Assembly (NCBI GenBank): GCA_018857735.1
Contig: JABMCL010001811.1
Coordinates: 142,501-206,500, forward strand
Length of the DNA: 64,000 nt
Source: Alviniconcha marisindica
Taxonomy: Eukaryota; Mollusca; Gastropoda; Provannidae
Reading direction: 5' to 3'
This document shows, one piece after another, positions 11,791 through 27,703 of the stretch. The notes below the pieces were generated by a model. The model was not told where the DNA came from and made no database searches. It saw nothing but the letters and a program-made list of their open reading frames with translations. A program made the position numbers and the translations under genes. Position 1 is the stretch's first letter. The number at the start of each line of letters is the position of its first letter.

Positions 11791-12136
11791 CATGGCGCAG
11801 GGCCGGGGTGACAGCATTAGTCGTTACAGGTGTGTGCAAGTTGTTCTTGACCAAGGTAAACAGACCGGGTCCTACTGTCGTTACCTGCTCCAGTTAACAA
11901 TGTCCTTGTGGGAGGTACCGGGAATGCATACTTTGAGGCGCACTTTGGTTGAGAACGTTTATTATTTAGCTCTACTTCTCGGCGATCACATCTTGGTATT
12001 TATGTGACAGATACGTAAATTCGACGGGGGTTTACGAGTGCTGTCGACTATCATTAAATTGGTATTATTATTATTATGACTACTACTACTACTACTTCTG
12101 TCGTAGTAATTATTGTTTTCTATTACTACTATGAAC

Positions 12137-12137
<1 letters not shown>
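11791..12137. other. No gene; short triplet tracts
   Basis: A unique stretch ending in short TTA and CTA triplet runs near 12064-12130. No feature is recognised. Confidence 0.4.
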
Positions 12138-12186
<49 letters not shown>

Positions 12187-12215
12187 GAGAGGAGAGAGAG
12201 AGAGAAGGGAAGAGA
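12138..12215. repeat. (GA)n microsatellite
   Basis: GA dinucleotide with GAGGAGAGG interruptions. It is followed on the plus strand by GATAAGATAAGATAATAC, which in the minus sense is a (TTATC)n-type tail directly abutting (TC)n. Between this tract and the next (GA)n lies about 230 bp that could be an additional LINE 3' UTR on the minus strand. Confidence 0.95.
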
Positions 12216-12457
12216 GAGATAAGATAAGATAATACTTTTTACACAGGGATAAAGATTAAGCACGTGTCGGCTTTTTTACAAATCTGTCCCTGAGCAAACA
12301 AGCAACACTCAATACACAAACAAAAATTTCCCAATAAATACGCTAAGAAAAAAGACTTAAAAACAAACAAAACTAATTTCTTCTAAAACATCACATCAAC
12401 GAACAGAGCAAATAATAAGGAAAAGTAAGACCAATTCAAAACAATTTTTTAGGACGC

Positions 12458-12492
<35 letters not shown>

Positions 12493-12520
12493 GAGAGAGA
12501 GAGGAGGAGAGAGAGAGAAT
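12458..12520. repeat. (GA)n microsatellite at a LINE 3' end
   Basis: GA dinucleotide with minor breaks. In the minus-strand sense it is (TC)n following the 3' UTR of the LINE at 12.5-14.9 kb. Confidence 0.95.
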
Positions 12521-12702
12521 TACAAAAACATATTAACGAATAATGGAAAGCGACAGAATAGTGGCTATCTCACTATCTACGTATAAAACAAGATCCCCAT
12601 CTAACAGGATTGGAAGCTAAGCAATGGCGCATTATACACACCTAACCAAATCAAAGCACATCACACATACCAACAATCATATATATGCAAACATTAAATT
12701 TG

Positions 12703-12733
<31 letters not shown>

Positions 12734-14915
12734 ACCAGAGAAAAAAAAAGAAATTTTTTCTGAAAATACAAACAAACAAAAATCTAAAACTTTACAAGAA
12801 GAGCAAGGAAGGGAAAACAATAAAACATTCTATACATTTTGTGTCAAGCTGTCTAAACAAGCGAGAAAAGAAAAGAAAGGAAAAGAAGAACAAGAAGTAT
12901 TCAAGGTGGCTTGGGCGAGTGCTGAAATACTTTCCTTTTGAACGTTTTTTTAATTCCATGGGTTATCTGAGATGATGAGCTAAACTATTCCACGCTATGG
13001 GGCCTGAAAAGGAGAAACTCGTTTTAAAGATATCAATCCTTGTTTTGGGGGAAAAGCTGTTTTATTCCCATGAACATGAAGACGTTCAGATGGAATCATG
13101 AGATCTTTTTAGATACTGCGGGGCTTTGCCGTGAACAACCTTTTGCATTAGAAACACATTTGTTGAGGCAATAATTGTTTGTCTAAAGGGAGTAGTTTGA
13201 GAGCACAACACTTTTGTTTGTAGTCTAAATTCGGAATTGGCATCAAAAATTTTTCGGCACGTTTCTGGAGAGAATACGCTGCTTCATGTGCACATAGGCA
13301 CATCCATCCCATGCATTTGAAACATAGTTCATATGTGACATAATGTGTGCAAAGAAGAAGGCTAATTTGGATTTTTGGCTGACAATTTGGCTCAGTTTCG
13401 AAAGAAGAAAAATATTTCTAGAAACGGTTCTGCAAATGTTGTTAATATGCGTTTGCCACTTTAGCTATTCATCTAAAAAGTTACTCCAAGCAGGCGATGT
13501 TTTGAAACTTGTTCTATTGGCGTGGTCTCGAACTTAGATTTAAAGGGAGCTGTTTTTTCTGGTTTTTTTTTGTCTCGTCGCCATCAACATGCATTTTGTT
13601 TTCGTCGGGTTCAGTGCCATCCGATTTCTACAACACCATCCGGGGACATCATATAGACTTTGTTGTAAATCCCTACGTATATTATCTATGTTGTCATTAG
13701 CTGTATTAAGGGTGCCATCATCAGCAAATAAATCACACTGGACTGACGCACGTGTAAGACACAGGGGCAAGTCATTAATAAAGATGCCAAAACAGAAAGA
13801 GGGCCTAGGATCGACCCTTGAGGCAGCTCCACTTGTTACAGACGCTTCTTGGGAGTATGTGCCATTTACAAGTACGCATTGTAGACGACCTGTAATAAGA
13901 TCGTAAGAAAGCTATACTTGCGATGCTTAAGTTGTACGTGGATATTTTTTTCAGTAAAATATCGTGATGAACCAGATCAAAAGCCTTGCGAAAATCGAGA
14001 AATACGGCGCCTGACATTTGGCGATTGTTAAAAAACTGAGAGCCAAGTATCAGTTTAAACGGGTAACCGCCGTTTGACAAGAATGCCCAAAATCGGAAGC
14101 CAGACTGAAATGAATGGAAAAGCTGGTGTGTTTCTAAAAAGTTTGTGAAATGTTTGTGAATGTGTCTTTCTAGTGGCTTTGTGAGAACAGACAGGATCGA
14201 GATAGGGCGGTAATCGTTCAGATCGGTGGAGATAGTTTTTTGTTTTAGGGGGTGGAATTACTTTAGCTCTCTTGAATGCGGTTGGAAAAACATTTTTGTA
14301 TGCATAAGTTATAAATATATGTAAGTGTCTCAGCTATGTAAGGGAAAGGGGAATTTTTAGAAGTTTGACACTAAACCATCACAGCCTGTAGATTTCTTAT
14401 TATCCAGCTTTGAGATAGATATTCCTACTTCGAATACAGGATAGAGGAGGAATTGAAAATGTGGTATTTTGAAAGATTCGATCTCTGCAAAAGTTTAGTA
14501 ACCTATCAGAAAAATTATACTGAGACCCATCGGTTTGATCGTCTGGTTTGATGCACTTGGAGACTACAGATACGAAGTGTGCGTTAAAGACGTCTGGTGT
14601 GAGTTCTGATGGAAGATTATTGTTTGCAGGGCTGTGGCCTTTAGTGAGTGTGTTGATAGCTCTCCACATGGATGATATATCTGCTTTATTTCCGGCAAGG
14701 TCATTAAAATATTTTTTCTTGGCTTCCCTCACAAGGTAATTTACACGGTTCCGTTGTTGCTTATATTCTACAAATTTCTTTTGCTTCCTACATTTGTCCC
14801 TCAATAACATGGCTTGCTTTATATCAGTGTTCAGCCATGGTGGAAGGGTTTGGTGTTTCACCCGCTTTTTTTTGAGGGGGGCATGCTTATTAATAACATC
14901 AAGAAATAAGTCAGT

Positions 14916-14917
<2 letters not shown>
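12521..14917 (-). pseudogene. LINE ORF2 remnant (reverse transcriptase) with 3' UTR, bounded by (TC)n on both sides
   Basis: On the minus strand, from about 14917 downward: DLFLDVINKHAPLKKKRVKH and PPWLNTDIKQAMLLRDKCRK (post-endonuclease linker), WRAINTLTKGHS and FNAHFVSVVSKC, then motif A LDFRKAFDLVHHDILLKKIS near 13950-14010, motif C LFADDGTLNTANDNIDNIRR near 13680-13740, NRMALNPTKTKCMLM, a thumb SHMNYVSNAWDGCAYVHMKQ near 13270-13350, and a C-terminus IAWNSLAHHLRITHG ending near 12902. Frameshifts separate these blocks and the GVPQG motif is disrupted, so the copy is dead. It is 5'-truncated at the linker: the first LINE base follows directly on a (TC)n tract (14918-14965 on plus), and its 3' UTR of about 380 bp ends against another (TC)n tract. 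The copy at 47.9 kb belongs to a related family. Confidence 0.85.

Positions 14918-14965
<48 letters not shown>
14918..14965. repeat. (GA)n microsatellite at a LINE 5' junction
   Basis: 48 bp of GA, continuing into GTGCGTGCGTGTG and TGCGCG repeats to about 15010. It abuts the 5'-truncated end of the minus-strand LINE with no intervening sequence. Confidence 0.95.
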
Positions 14966-14967
<2 letters not shown>

Positions 14968-15010
14968 CGTGCGTGTGTGCGTATGCGCGTATGCGCGTGT
15001 GCGCGTGCGT

Positions 15011-15367
15011 GTACTGAATATGTTGATCTTCTAAACCTTTGTTGATGACAGTTACTGTTTGCTGTTTTTCTCATCTTTCACTTTACCATATTGATCATAA
15101 TCAGGGACGCTTTTGCGATAGATCGCCGAGCAGCCGGTTTGACCTGCCTCCAGTAACTGGCCATTGTGGTGACAGTCAGCAATTTCTTAACGCGTCAGCA
15201 TGCCAGGAGTACTCCTGTCGCCGCCTGTGCAGACGAACTTCACCGGATTTGGAGAAGGGGCGTGTGTTTTGCCTGTAACTGTTCATTTTGCGCTAAGTGT
15301 CCAGATAAATGGGACCTCATGCATGCATCTGTTTGCTTACTGAGCCCAAACAATGGAGGTCCGACCT
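15011..15367. other. No gene recognised
   Basis: Unique-looking sequence; no supported feature. Confidence 0.4.
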
Positions 15368-15398
15368 GCGCATATTGAGTTCTTTGGTGCGTCTAATG

Positions 15399-15585
15399 CC
15401 TAAAGTGTCCGACCTGCGCTAACTGTCCAATCTTAGCCTAAAGTGTCCGACCTGCGCTAACTGTCCAATCTTAGCCTAAAGTGTCCGACCTGCGCTAACT
15501 GTCTCATCTTAGCTTAAAGTGTCCGACCTGCGCTAACTGTCTAATCTTAGCTTAAAGTGTCCGACCTGCGCTAACTGTCCAGGGC
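15399..15585. repeat. 38-bp tandem repeat, about 4.9 copies
   Basis: Units begin CCTAAAGTGTCCGACCTGCG at 15399, 15437 and 15475, and CTTAAAGTG at 15513 and 15551. Units are nearly identical (one or two substitutions), so expansion was recent compared with the other minisatellites here. Confidence 0.95.
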
Positions 15586-15700
15586 CACGCCAATGATCCA
15601 CTGTTTGAGGTAAAATACATTGCGATCACACACTACATCACTGGCATATTTATGTAGCTATGTGTTTCGTTTTTGTTCTGGTCAGAGATGGTTGTGGTGG

Positions 15701-15701
<1 letters not shown>

Positions 15702-15756
<55 letters not shown>
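15702..15756. repeat. (GT)n microsatellite
   Basis: About 55 bp of uninterrupted GT on the plus strand. Confidence 0.97.
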
Positions 15757-15990
15757 TCTTTATACCATTTATATCTCTCCCACACAACTGCAATTACGTT
15801 GACACAATTACTAATTATTTCAACATAATTACAATCATGTGCTTTTTACGCCATTAAGTGAGCCGTTGGAACCGAGCGTCAAGATATATTTACTAATTAT
15901 GCAGTTACAATGAGTAATTATGTAGATATAATTAGTAATTATGTGCTTCTGGCGCTTCTAAGCTGTGGGGCGCATATTGAGTTCTTTGGT

Positions 15991-18392
15991 TTAAAAATCT
16001 TTTATTAATAAAAGCGTACCAACAGACAATAACATGAAAGGAAAACTGAGTTCTTTCAAAAATAATATTGCCGTGCTACACTGACGAGGAAATATTGACA
16101 GACCCGCATATGCGCACCAGGTCCCACGCTGTCCAGTCTATACGCCTCCTCCAGTTCCTCTCCTTGATTCATTCCGAGAACTATACTTTCAAACAGGAAC
16201 ATGGCAGGCACTGTTGTAACCATCCTGAGCAGACCCTCGCTATTCCTTCTTTTCCGTTGACAGTATGCGCGTGCTTTGCACGTGTGCGTGAGTGGCTGTG
16301 CCCTCAAAACAAGAAACCTAATCCGCCTGGGCAGCCTTTTGAGGTAATCACAAAACATTTATGAATACTACTGAATACTTCTGGGATTTCTCCGCTTTGG
16401 TTGGAGGAGTGCATTGGCTGTTATTATTGATGCTTTGCGCACAAAACGATCCCGTCACCCGTTGATTCGTCAGTTGAAATGCACAATACCGCTGTCGCTA
16501 TTTTCATACCATTTGGATACGCTCACGAAACCGTTCCGTAGGCAGATAGACAAAACGTTTCCTGGTAACCGTTCGCGTTAAGAAACGTGAAGCCAGTGAG
16601 TGTTTAAGACGTTTGGCTCGCCGTGCTTGCCGTGCAGAGTGACACGTGGCCAGGTTACGCGGAGACAGATTTGCTGTCGCTTCACCTGTGTCATGCTACC
16701 TACCATAACCCATCTCTCTGCTTCCTCTACCCCGCCCTCCTCTCCCTGCCTTGAGACAGGGACAGAGTGGGGAGCATAAATGCCAGAATATGTCATGATG
16801 TTTGCAGCAAAAACAAAGCTGTCTTTCCGCTAAATGTCCCACAAGAACAGATATCTTGACACACATGATAAAGTCGGTACATTTGCCTCAACAACCCTCT
16901 TCCACTGTCCCTGTCGGAAATACTCACTGCTCGGCGAGAAGGGTGGAAAGTCTGGCGTGAACAACATTGGTTAACATTTTACACAGTCTGCCATTTTGTC
17001 ACCTACATACTGTTTGATGTTAGAATGTTGAAGAAGAAATGCAAGGTAAGCAGAAGACATCAAAATAAGCTTCGTTCAAAGCGACATCGGTGAAACGACA
17101 TTGCACACTGCTCGGTAACCAGTTATTAATCCCGAAATCAACCGGGGAGGGGCGTTGAAGTCCAAGTGAAAGAGTTGGTGCACAACACTGTAGAGGAATC
17201 CATCATGAAATTGCATGCCACCTGAACCACAGTATCAGAAAGATACGATGCCAGGCGCCGAGTTCACTTTGAGAATAAATACATAATATGTAATACCTAG
17301 GACAGAATGCGGTTGAACCCCCACAAGGCTTTGCCAGAGGTTAACGAGCATTCCCGCGCATCAGTGGTTGAAGCTAAACATCACAGTGCATCGAGTTATG
17401 CAACGTATGGATTACATCAGCTTTCCCAGTTGAGTGATTTCTGTCCGAAGGCCCACGATGAACGAATTCTGCCTGCGTCAAGGAATGAATCGGCGGACAT
17501 TGCTGCAGTGGTAGAAGAGATAGTAAAACTCCGAGAGGTCGATGTGATCACAATGTTTATACTTATATTACATATCAGGCCACGGAGAAGAACCTGATAA
17601 GTCACACACACACACACACACACACCAAAAACAAACGAACAAACATAACAAAACAAAAAACACGACCACTACAGGCATCATTGCCCATAAAGTATACTTC
17701 ACAAATGTTCGCTTGAACAGCAGGCTTCAGCAGGCTAAGTAAAGGAAAAGTTAGTTATCGCATTTTAACGTCCTGTCAATCGCACAGGGTCACTTCTGGT
17801 CGATACTGATTTGCCAGATCAGAGACACTGTGGACGATCACTTTCTGGATATCTTTGACATTTTCTAGCTGTTTGTGTGCGTACTTGGCAAAGAGCCTGC
17901 TGATTGCAAGCTGACATTTTAAACTGTCTAGCAGTTGCATGCTGAATTTAGTACCAAGGTTTTGCCATCCGGTGATATGAGTTTAATGCTTTTGAACCTG
18001 AAACAACACTCGTACGTAACATTGGCAAAATCTAAATTTTGCACACATCAGGCATGCTTTTTCACGAGTCTTTCACACGATGTAGAGTACATGTGAAAAT
18101 GATTGCATGTTGAACAGTGATGGACCAGTAAATAAGCCTTCCTTCCGCCTGTAGAGGTTTTGTAGAAATAGTTACTGAGGCTTAAAAATGTATGAATTGT
18201 AGAGAGTTGCTTAATTTTTGAGCTTGACTATATTACCTGGCAAATGTATCAGTAAGCTCAATTTTCTCGCTTACTGAAACGCACAATGCTGACAAAGTTC
18301 AGTGTAGTATAACACACTGAATCGCTGTTAAATCTTGCTACACCAGTAGCTATGCCCGCACGATGTTTCCGGATCTTCAGGGAACAGCAATC

Positions 18393-18393
<1 letters not shown>
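15991..18393. other. 2.4 kb without a recognised gene
   Basis: I see no known domain, RNA gene or clear dispersed repeat. A short segment near 17755-17800 (TTTTAACGTCCTGTCAATCG) weakly resembles the minus-strand mini-retroposon pattern but is too diverged to call. A short (CA)n lies at about 17604-17626. Confidence 0.45.

Positions 18394-18457
<64 letters not shown>
18394..18457. repeat. (AT)n microsatellite
   Basis: 64 bp of perfect AT dinucleotide. Confidence 0.97.
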
Positions 18458-18461
<4 letters not shown>

Positions 18462-18596
18462 TCAGCATCAAACATGTTTAGAGAGCAGATTTCGTGCGCA
18501 TTTTGTGATTTATTTCCCTTTGATATGAAGTGATAATGAAGCATGTGTAGGCACACGTGGGGGATTTCCGAGTTAAATGTTTCAATGCAATTTTGT

Positions 18597-18621
18597 CCCC
18601 CCCCCCCCCCCCCCCCCCCCC
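18597..18621. repeat. Poly-C tract (25 C)
   Basis: 25 consecutive C followed by a T run. Confidence 0.95.
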
Positions 18622-19234
18622 TTTTTTTAAAATTTATTAATGATTGGCGTGTCAGGATGTGTGAATTTGCTTAACCGTTGCACTTCCGGGCACTATGGCT
18701 CGTTTTTGGAAACAGAGTTGGTATGTGGGTGTGATAGTGATAATGAATGAATTAAACAACACCAAGAAACATTTCTTGTGCTTTTATATGGCGAAAATAA
18801 ACTTATGTTTTATGACCAGCATATAGCTAATCATATAATGGCTGGAAAACGGAGAAAATCGTAACATGACAGGCTACGTGACAATCTTCTATGTCAAGTA
18901 CTGATTTTTTTATTCCATTCAAAGAAACACGTGGGTGCCACACATGAATAACAATCAACAAAGAAATTAAATGTATATGTTTAAGAGATTCACATTCTAA
19001 GAACGCACAATAAGTACTAATGCCACAAGCATTATTTAAATAAAATATAAAGAAAGAGAGATATATTACTTATTGAAATGCGCTGTAAAATAAACAGTAT
19101 AACACACGTATGATTGACATTAATAGGAACAAATATGATTATCACTATTTTCACTGTTTCTTCACAGTCACACCCAACACTACAAAGAACAACTGCTTTA
19201 CAACTTTAGATGAAAGATAAACGGTCGGTAAAGA

Positions 19235-19236
<2 letters not shown>
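18622..19236. other. No gene; A/T-rich unique sequence
   Basis: No supported feature. Confidence 0.4.
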
Positions 19237-19328
<92 letters not shown>

Positions 19329-19353
19329 ATAAAACAATCTCGGGGCCGTTGGG

Positions 19354-19388
<35 letters not shown>
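19237..19388. repeat. Compound (GT)n-(GA)n tract and poly-G (34 G)
   Basis: GT dinucleotide to about 19271, then GA to about 19327, then after a short spacer 34 consecutive G at 19355-19388. This is the longest homopolymer in the window. Confidence 0.95.
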
Positions 19389-19389
<1 letters not shown>

Positions 19390-19965
19390 GGAGATGGAGG
19401 TGGCGAAGACGCTAGATTTCTACAAGGTTGTCCACGTCAGCGGCCATATAGCAGCCGGTAAAGGTTGGAGGTGTCCCCCATAGAGCGAGAGGGCGAGAAA
19501 GACAAAGGCCTGCTGGAGAGGCCTGGCCATCAGCCGACGCTGTGCACACCGGGCGGCCTGGCCTCCGCAACACCCCACGCTTGACAATGAACACTTAAAC
19601 GGCCATTTGTCTTCAAGGCAACAATATTTATGCCTATTATATATTCCGCACAAGTTTATAACAACGGAGAGCTCTGCGGTGGACTGACAACTTCCTATTG
19701 TGGTTGGAATTTTATTCTGAACAGGAGATGAGCTAGACATCTCGGAAGGGGAGGATTGGAGGATTATAGGGGTGGGGAAGGGTGGGGGTAAGTGTGGGAT
19801 AGGACTGAGGCGAAGCACTGAACCTGTTACCGCTGAACTTCCTCTGCGCTGTGTCGTGCGGCGCGAATGAAATCCGTATTTCCAGCACCTCGGTTGATAT
19901 AAATCATTAAAGCAGCTGGTGGTGATTTTTTTATCAATACTAAGAGACTGAACATATACTACCCG
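19389..19965. other. No gene; relatively GC-rich
   Basis: Open frames occur on the minus strand, but they lack recognisable domains and ATG starts in good context. No feature is supported. Confidence 0.4.
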
Positions 19966-20072
19966 CCCCCCCCCCCCCCCCCCCCTCTCCGCGCCGTCTC
20001 TCTCTCTCTTTCACACACACACAAACACTGACTGGCGCGCGCGCACACACACACACACACTGACACACACAC

Positions 20073-20119
<47 letters not shown>

Positions 20120-20150
20120 ACACACACACAACAACACACACACACACACA

Positions 20151-20200
<50 letters not shown>
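19966..20200. repeat. Poly-C (20 C) followed by an interrupted (CA)n tract
   Basis: C20 at 19966-19985, a short CTCTCTCT patch, then CA dinucleotide with GCGCGC and ACTGAC breaks from about 20011 to 20198. Confidence 0.95.
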
Positions 20201-23985
<3,785 letters not shown>

Positions 23986-24367
23986 TGGTGCTTCCAAGCA
24001 ACAAGAAATATTGTACTAATTTGTATTCTCTTATGCAAGAGCGGCCGATGACGTTTGAGACCGGCAACGGCGGCGCTGTAACATGCAAAATGACAAACCG
24101 GACCGTTTTGGTGTGTTGGAAAGGCTCGTTCTTGTTTAAACAGAACTCACTATAATCACTTTGGCATATTCACTACTGAAATGAATGTAATGACAGCGTT
24201 CGTGAAGCACCTCCTACTCCCATGACAGTATGCTTTATGAAGGCAAGTCCTGGAACCTGGTTAAGATACTGGCTGTATCGCAGCCTACCAGTCAGTGTAA
24301 TAATATGTCACCTCGGTCGTTGCCACAGGGACATTTGCCCGCACCACCCTTCACCTCTCTCTGGCTC
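23986..24367. other. No gene recognised
   Basis: Unique sequence between two microsatellite blocks. Confidence 0.4.
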
Positions 24368-24400
24368 TGTGTGTGTGTGTAGTGTGTGAGTGTATGCGTG

Positions 24401-24456
<56 letters not shown>

Positions 24457-24516
24457 TGGTGAGTGCGTACGCGTGGTGTGTGTGTGTGTGTGTGTGTGTG
24501 TGCTCGCGCGCGTGTC

Positions 24517-24591
<75 letters not shown>

Positions 24592-24592
24592 C
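24368..24592. repeat. (GT)n microsatellite, compound
   Basis: About 225 bp of GT with interruptions GGTGAGTGCGTACGCG and GCTCGCGCGCG. All frames across it are low complexity. Confidence 0.97.
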
Positions 24593-27379
24593 TGTCCGTC
24601 TTGTCTGTATGCCTGTGTGAAGCTTGCTGGCGCTGATTTCGGTATAATTATGGCGTCGGGATTACAATCATTCCACAAGCAGCTGAAACGTGCATCAATT
24701 GGTGAGAACATGGTAAGAACATTAATGGTGTTGGAAACGCACAAGATTTTTTTTAATTATCATTGTTAGCATCAATGACCATTAAATTTGCCTGGCCATT
24801 TGACCGTCAGACATTTTATCTCAGTGATTAAAAGAAAAAAAAGAAAAAAAGAGTTATGTCACTAAAATAAATTAGTGCCGCTGCCAACTTTACAGGCGGT
24901 TTTGAAGACTGGCCGCAGCATACTATAAAGGCAGAGCATAGCATAGAACCGTCTATAAATCTGACAATTCGTTAAGACAGCCAACAACGGGCCGACTAAC
25001 TCCATGTTTTCCAGGTTTCTTTAGTGGTTTGTTTTTGGCTTTGGGGAGACTAGAACGTCTTTTGGCCTTTTGTCTCCGTGTAAAGGTTTTAAGTCTTCTT
25101 TTCGCGCCTTCCTGGGGGTTCGTGTAAAGATTTCTTTCTTGTCTGTTGAAAGTAGAGCTAGGTTAAAACCCCAAATCTCTACTCGCATAAAAAAGCGTCG
25201 TTGTCAAGTTGAGGGGAAGTAAAAGTGATAATTTGCAAGATGATGGAAATTCTTTATACAAACATGTAAGCCCTGTTCTTGCTACTGTCCTCTTCATTGA
25301 CTCACTCTTTTCCTTCAATTCTCTCGGACCCACCACCACTATCCCTCCCCTCGTCTTTCACGTGTGACAGCGTGTGCTACTGTGTGAGAGGCGAGGCCCG
25401 TCACGGTTTAGCGCCTCCCACTGCCATAAAAAGTCCTCAAAAGGTTTGACATGGGTCTTATACCCCCCGGAATGTCTCTCGTAAACTCCTCTATTGCCGT
25501 GTGCCCCCACCTCACTACGGGCAGTAACATCTCGCTACATTCCCCACCGTCCATTCCACATTCTTGCCGTCTGCTGGAGACTGTCCACGGCTATAATGTA
25601 CAGCTAGCAGTGTACACAACTCGGAGTCGGCCACTCCATCAGCTGTGATCATCCTGTAGCTCTCCGACCCATCAGCTTGCCCCACACTGACTCTCTCTCT
25701 CTCCCCACAACTGATCCTCGGCATCCAGTCGTTTAGCTTACCACATCTACAAACAAACAAACCGACACACTACCATCAAACAAATCCAGCCAACAAACCA
25801 GCAGAGGAATTAACGAACCACAAATCTCAGAAGAGAAAGAAGAAGGATAAGGAGAAAGAACAGTTACAACATCATTTGGTGGCAACACAATGAGATATTG
25901 TTCACATTTTCATAAGAAACATTATTATACGACAATAACAACATAAACAACACACTTTGGTGTAGAACTATAATAGAGTTATTATTGCTATTATTACAAG
26001 CTCTGGTTTAATGTTATGCACACGTCACTGATCTCTTTTGATGAGACAACTTTAGTTAGTAGCATTTGAAAAAAGAACGTTATTCAGTAACCACACATTC
26101 TTTTTCGCATTTCCTTTTACGGAGTATTGTTTTATGTCAGTCAGATCTTATTGTTGCTGGTGCCCCGTACTTTCCCAAGAGTTTGGTGCAATTACTAGGT
26201 GAACAGATGCCAAATTACAACTGAAAACTCATTCAGACAACAACAAACAAACACAAATATAAAAACCAATAGCAAACTTTACAGTGGCATGCTTTTTAAG
26301 AATAATTTTCAGAGTGAACGCTTCTTGATAAATATTCGCCGTTGTTAAAGAAAACATTAAACATGCCAGAAAAAAATGCGTATTGCCTACAGAACGATGC
26401 TAGAAAAGGCAACACCTTGGGCAATCAGAGAAGTGACAAAGGCAGACTAGTGATTGAATACAAGCTTTAATAAAACAATAACACACACCGTCCAGTCGAA
26501 CTGGACAAAACAAGCAGCTGAAGATTTATCTTTATTAAAGGAAAGCCGACACGGTGTTTTCTCCGTTTACTTAATTTCAGAGTTTGTTGGAATCAAACAG
26601 AGAAGTCAGGAGAGAAACAGGCTTGGTGGCATTGTGGCGTGTGGCGGTAACAGATCCCAGGTAATCCATCTGTATTGCAGTCATGCCGGTGGATAGCAAG
26701 CCCGTATTGGACAAGTCGGCTTATGCATACGACTAACTACCTGCACGTGACACTCGGCTTTCCATATCTCTGTCTGCTGGCTTCATTCACACAATTCTAT
26801 CGTACTGGACACAGGAAAGCCTCCAAAGTCTCTTGATCCGATTATCCATGCAACCTATTAAGCCGCGGGATCGTCAGGAATATTTTAATGTTTTATATCA
26901 AAAGCACCTTTGCGAATTTCCACTGAAAAAAAAGAAGACTGTTTGTAAATACAGTTTCACAATTAAAGGACACTGATGCCAATTTTGCCGCTCTGATGGC
27001 TTATCGATACTTCCGGGCGTTCTCTTTCCATTCCACACACGCAGAAAAGATTTCTGGACTGTTTAAGTTCAGCTCAAATAACGTATTTCAAACACAATGA
27101 TCGAGCTATATTCCTTTTTACGTGATAATGATTTGTAAACAAGACCGGGCTGTCATCTTCTCCCAAGCTTCAGCTAATATAGTAACTTGAATGTTTTGCG
27201 AAACACTGGGCGGTTGGTTATGTTTAAATAAGTCTGAAACATGTGGCTCAACATTTTCAGATTCGTATAACAAAAAGAAACCTAATGGTAATGAACATTA
27301 CTAACACAAAGCGGCTAACTCGGCGTATTGTGGGATATTTTATTATACCCGAACATGCCTAAATTAAATACTCGTATAG
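24593..27379. other. 2.8 kb without a recognised gene
   Basis: Mostly A/T-rich unique sequence. No domain, RNA gene or clear dispersed repeat is recognised. Short A-rich patches at 24833-24850 and 25730-25870. Confidence 0.45.
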
Positions 27380-27703
27380 CAGCAGCCCGGACCGTGGCTG
27401 AATTGAATATTGAGGTGTTCGACCGTGACTGAATAATGCATGGCTGAACTGCATGTTCCAGACCATGGCTGAATTATTGAATAATGCATGGCTGAATTGA
27501 ATATTACAACATCCGACCGTGACTCAATAATGCATGGCTGAACTGAATATTACAGTGCCCCAAACCATGGCTGGATTGAATACTGCAGTGGCTGATTTAA
27601 TATTGCAGTACCCCAAAGCAAGGCAGACTTAAATATTGCAGTGCCCCGAAGCATGGCTGACTTAAACCATGGTTGAATAGAATACTGCAATGCCTCAAAC
27701 CAT
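27380..27703. repeat. 35-bp minisatellite, left block (degenerate)
   Basis: Units of the type CCCCAAACCATGGCTGAATT plus GAATATTGCAGTG, with lengths of about 31-35 and many substitutions. The block runs directly into a LINE fragment at about 27704. The same unit resumes at 28744 and again at 29743, so these are three parts of one array. Confidence 0.85.

Larger units (their letters stand above)
15368..15990. repeat. Pair of 21-bp perfect direct repeats enclosing 580 bp
   Basis: The same 21 bases (core CATATTGAGTTCTTTGGT) occur at 15368-15388 and 15970-15990. They enclose the 38-bp tandem array, a (GT)n tract and an A/T-rich segment with repeated AATTATGTGCTT-like motifs. Confidence 0.7.

Noticed and set aside
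12707..12731. Poly-A tail of the neighbouring LINE
   Set aside because: The A run is on the plus strand, whereas the LINE is on the minus strand, so it would be poly-T within that element's UTR.
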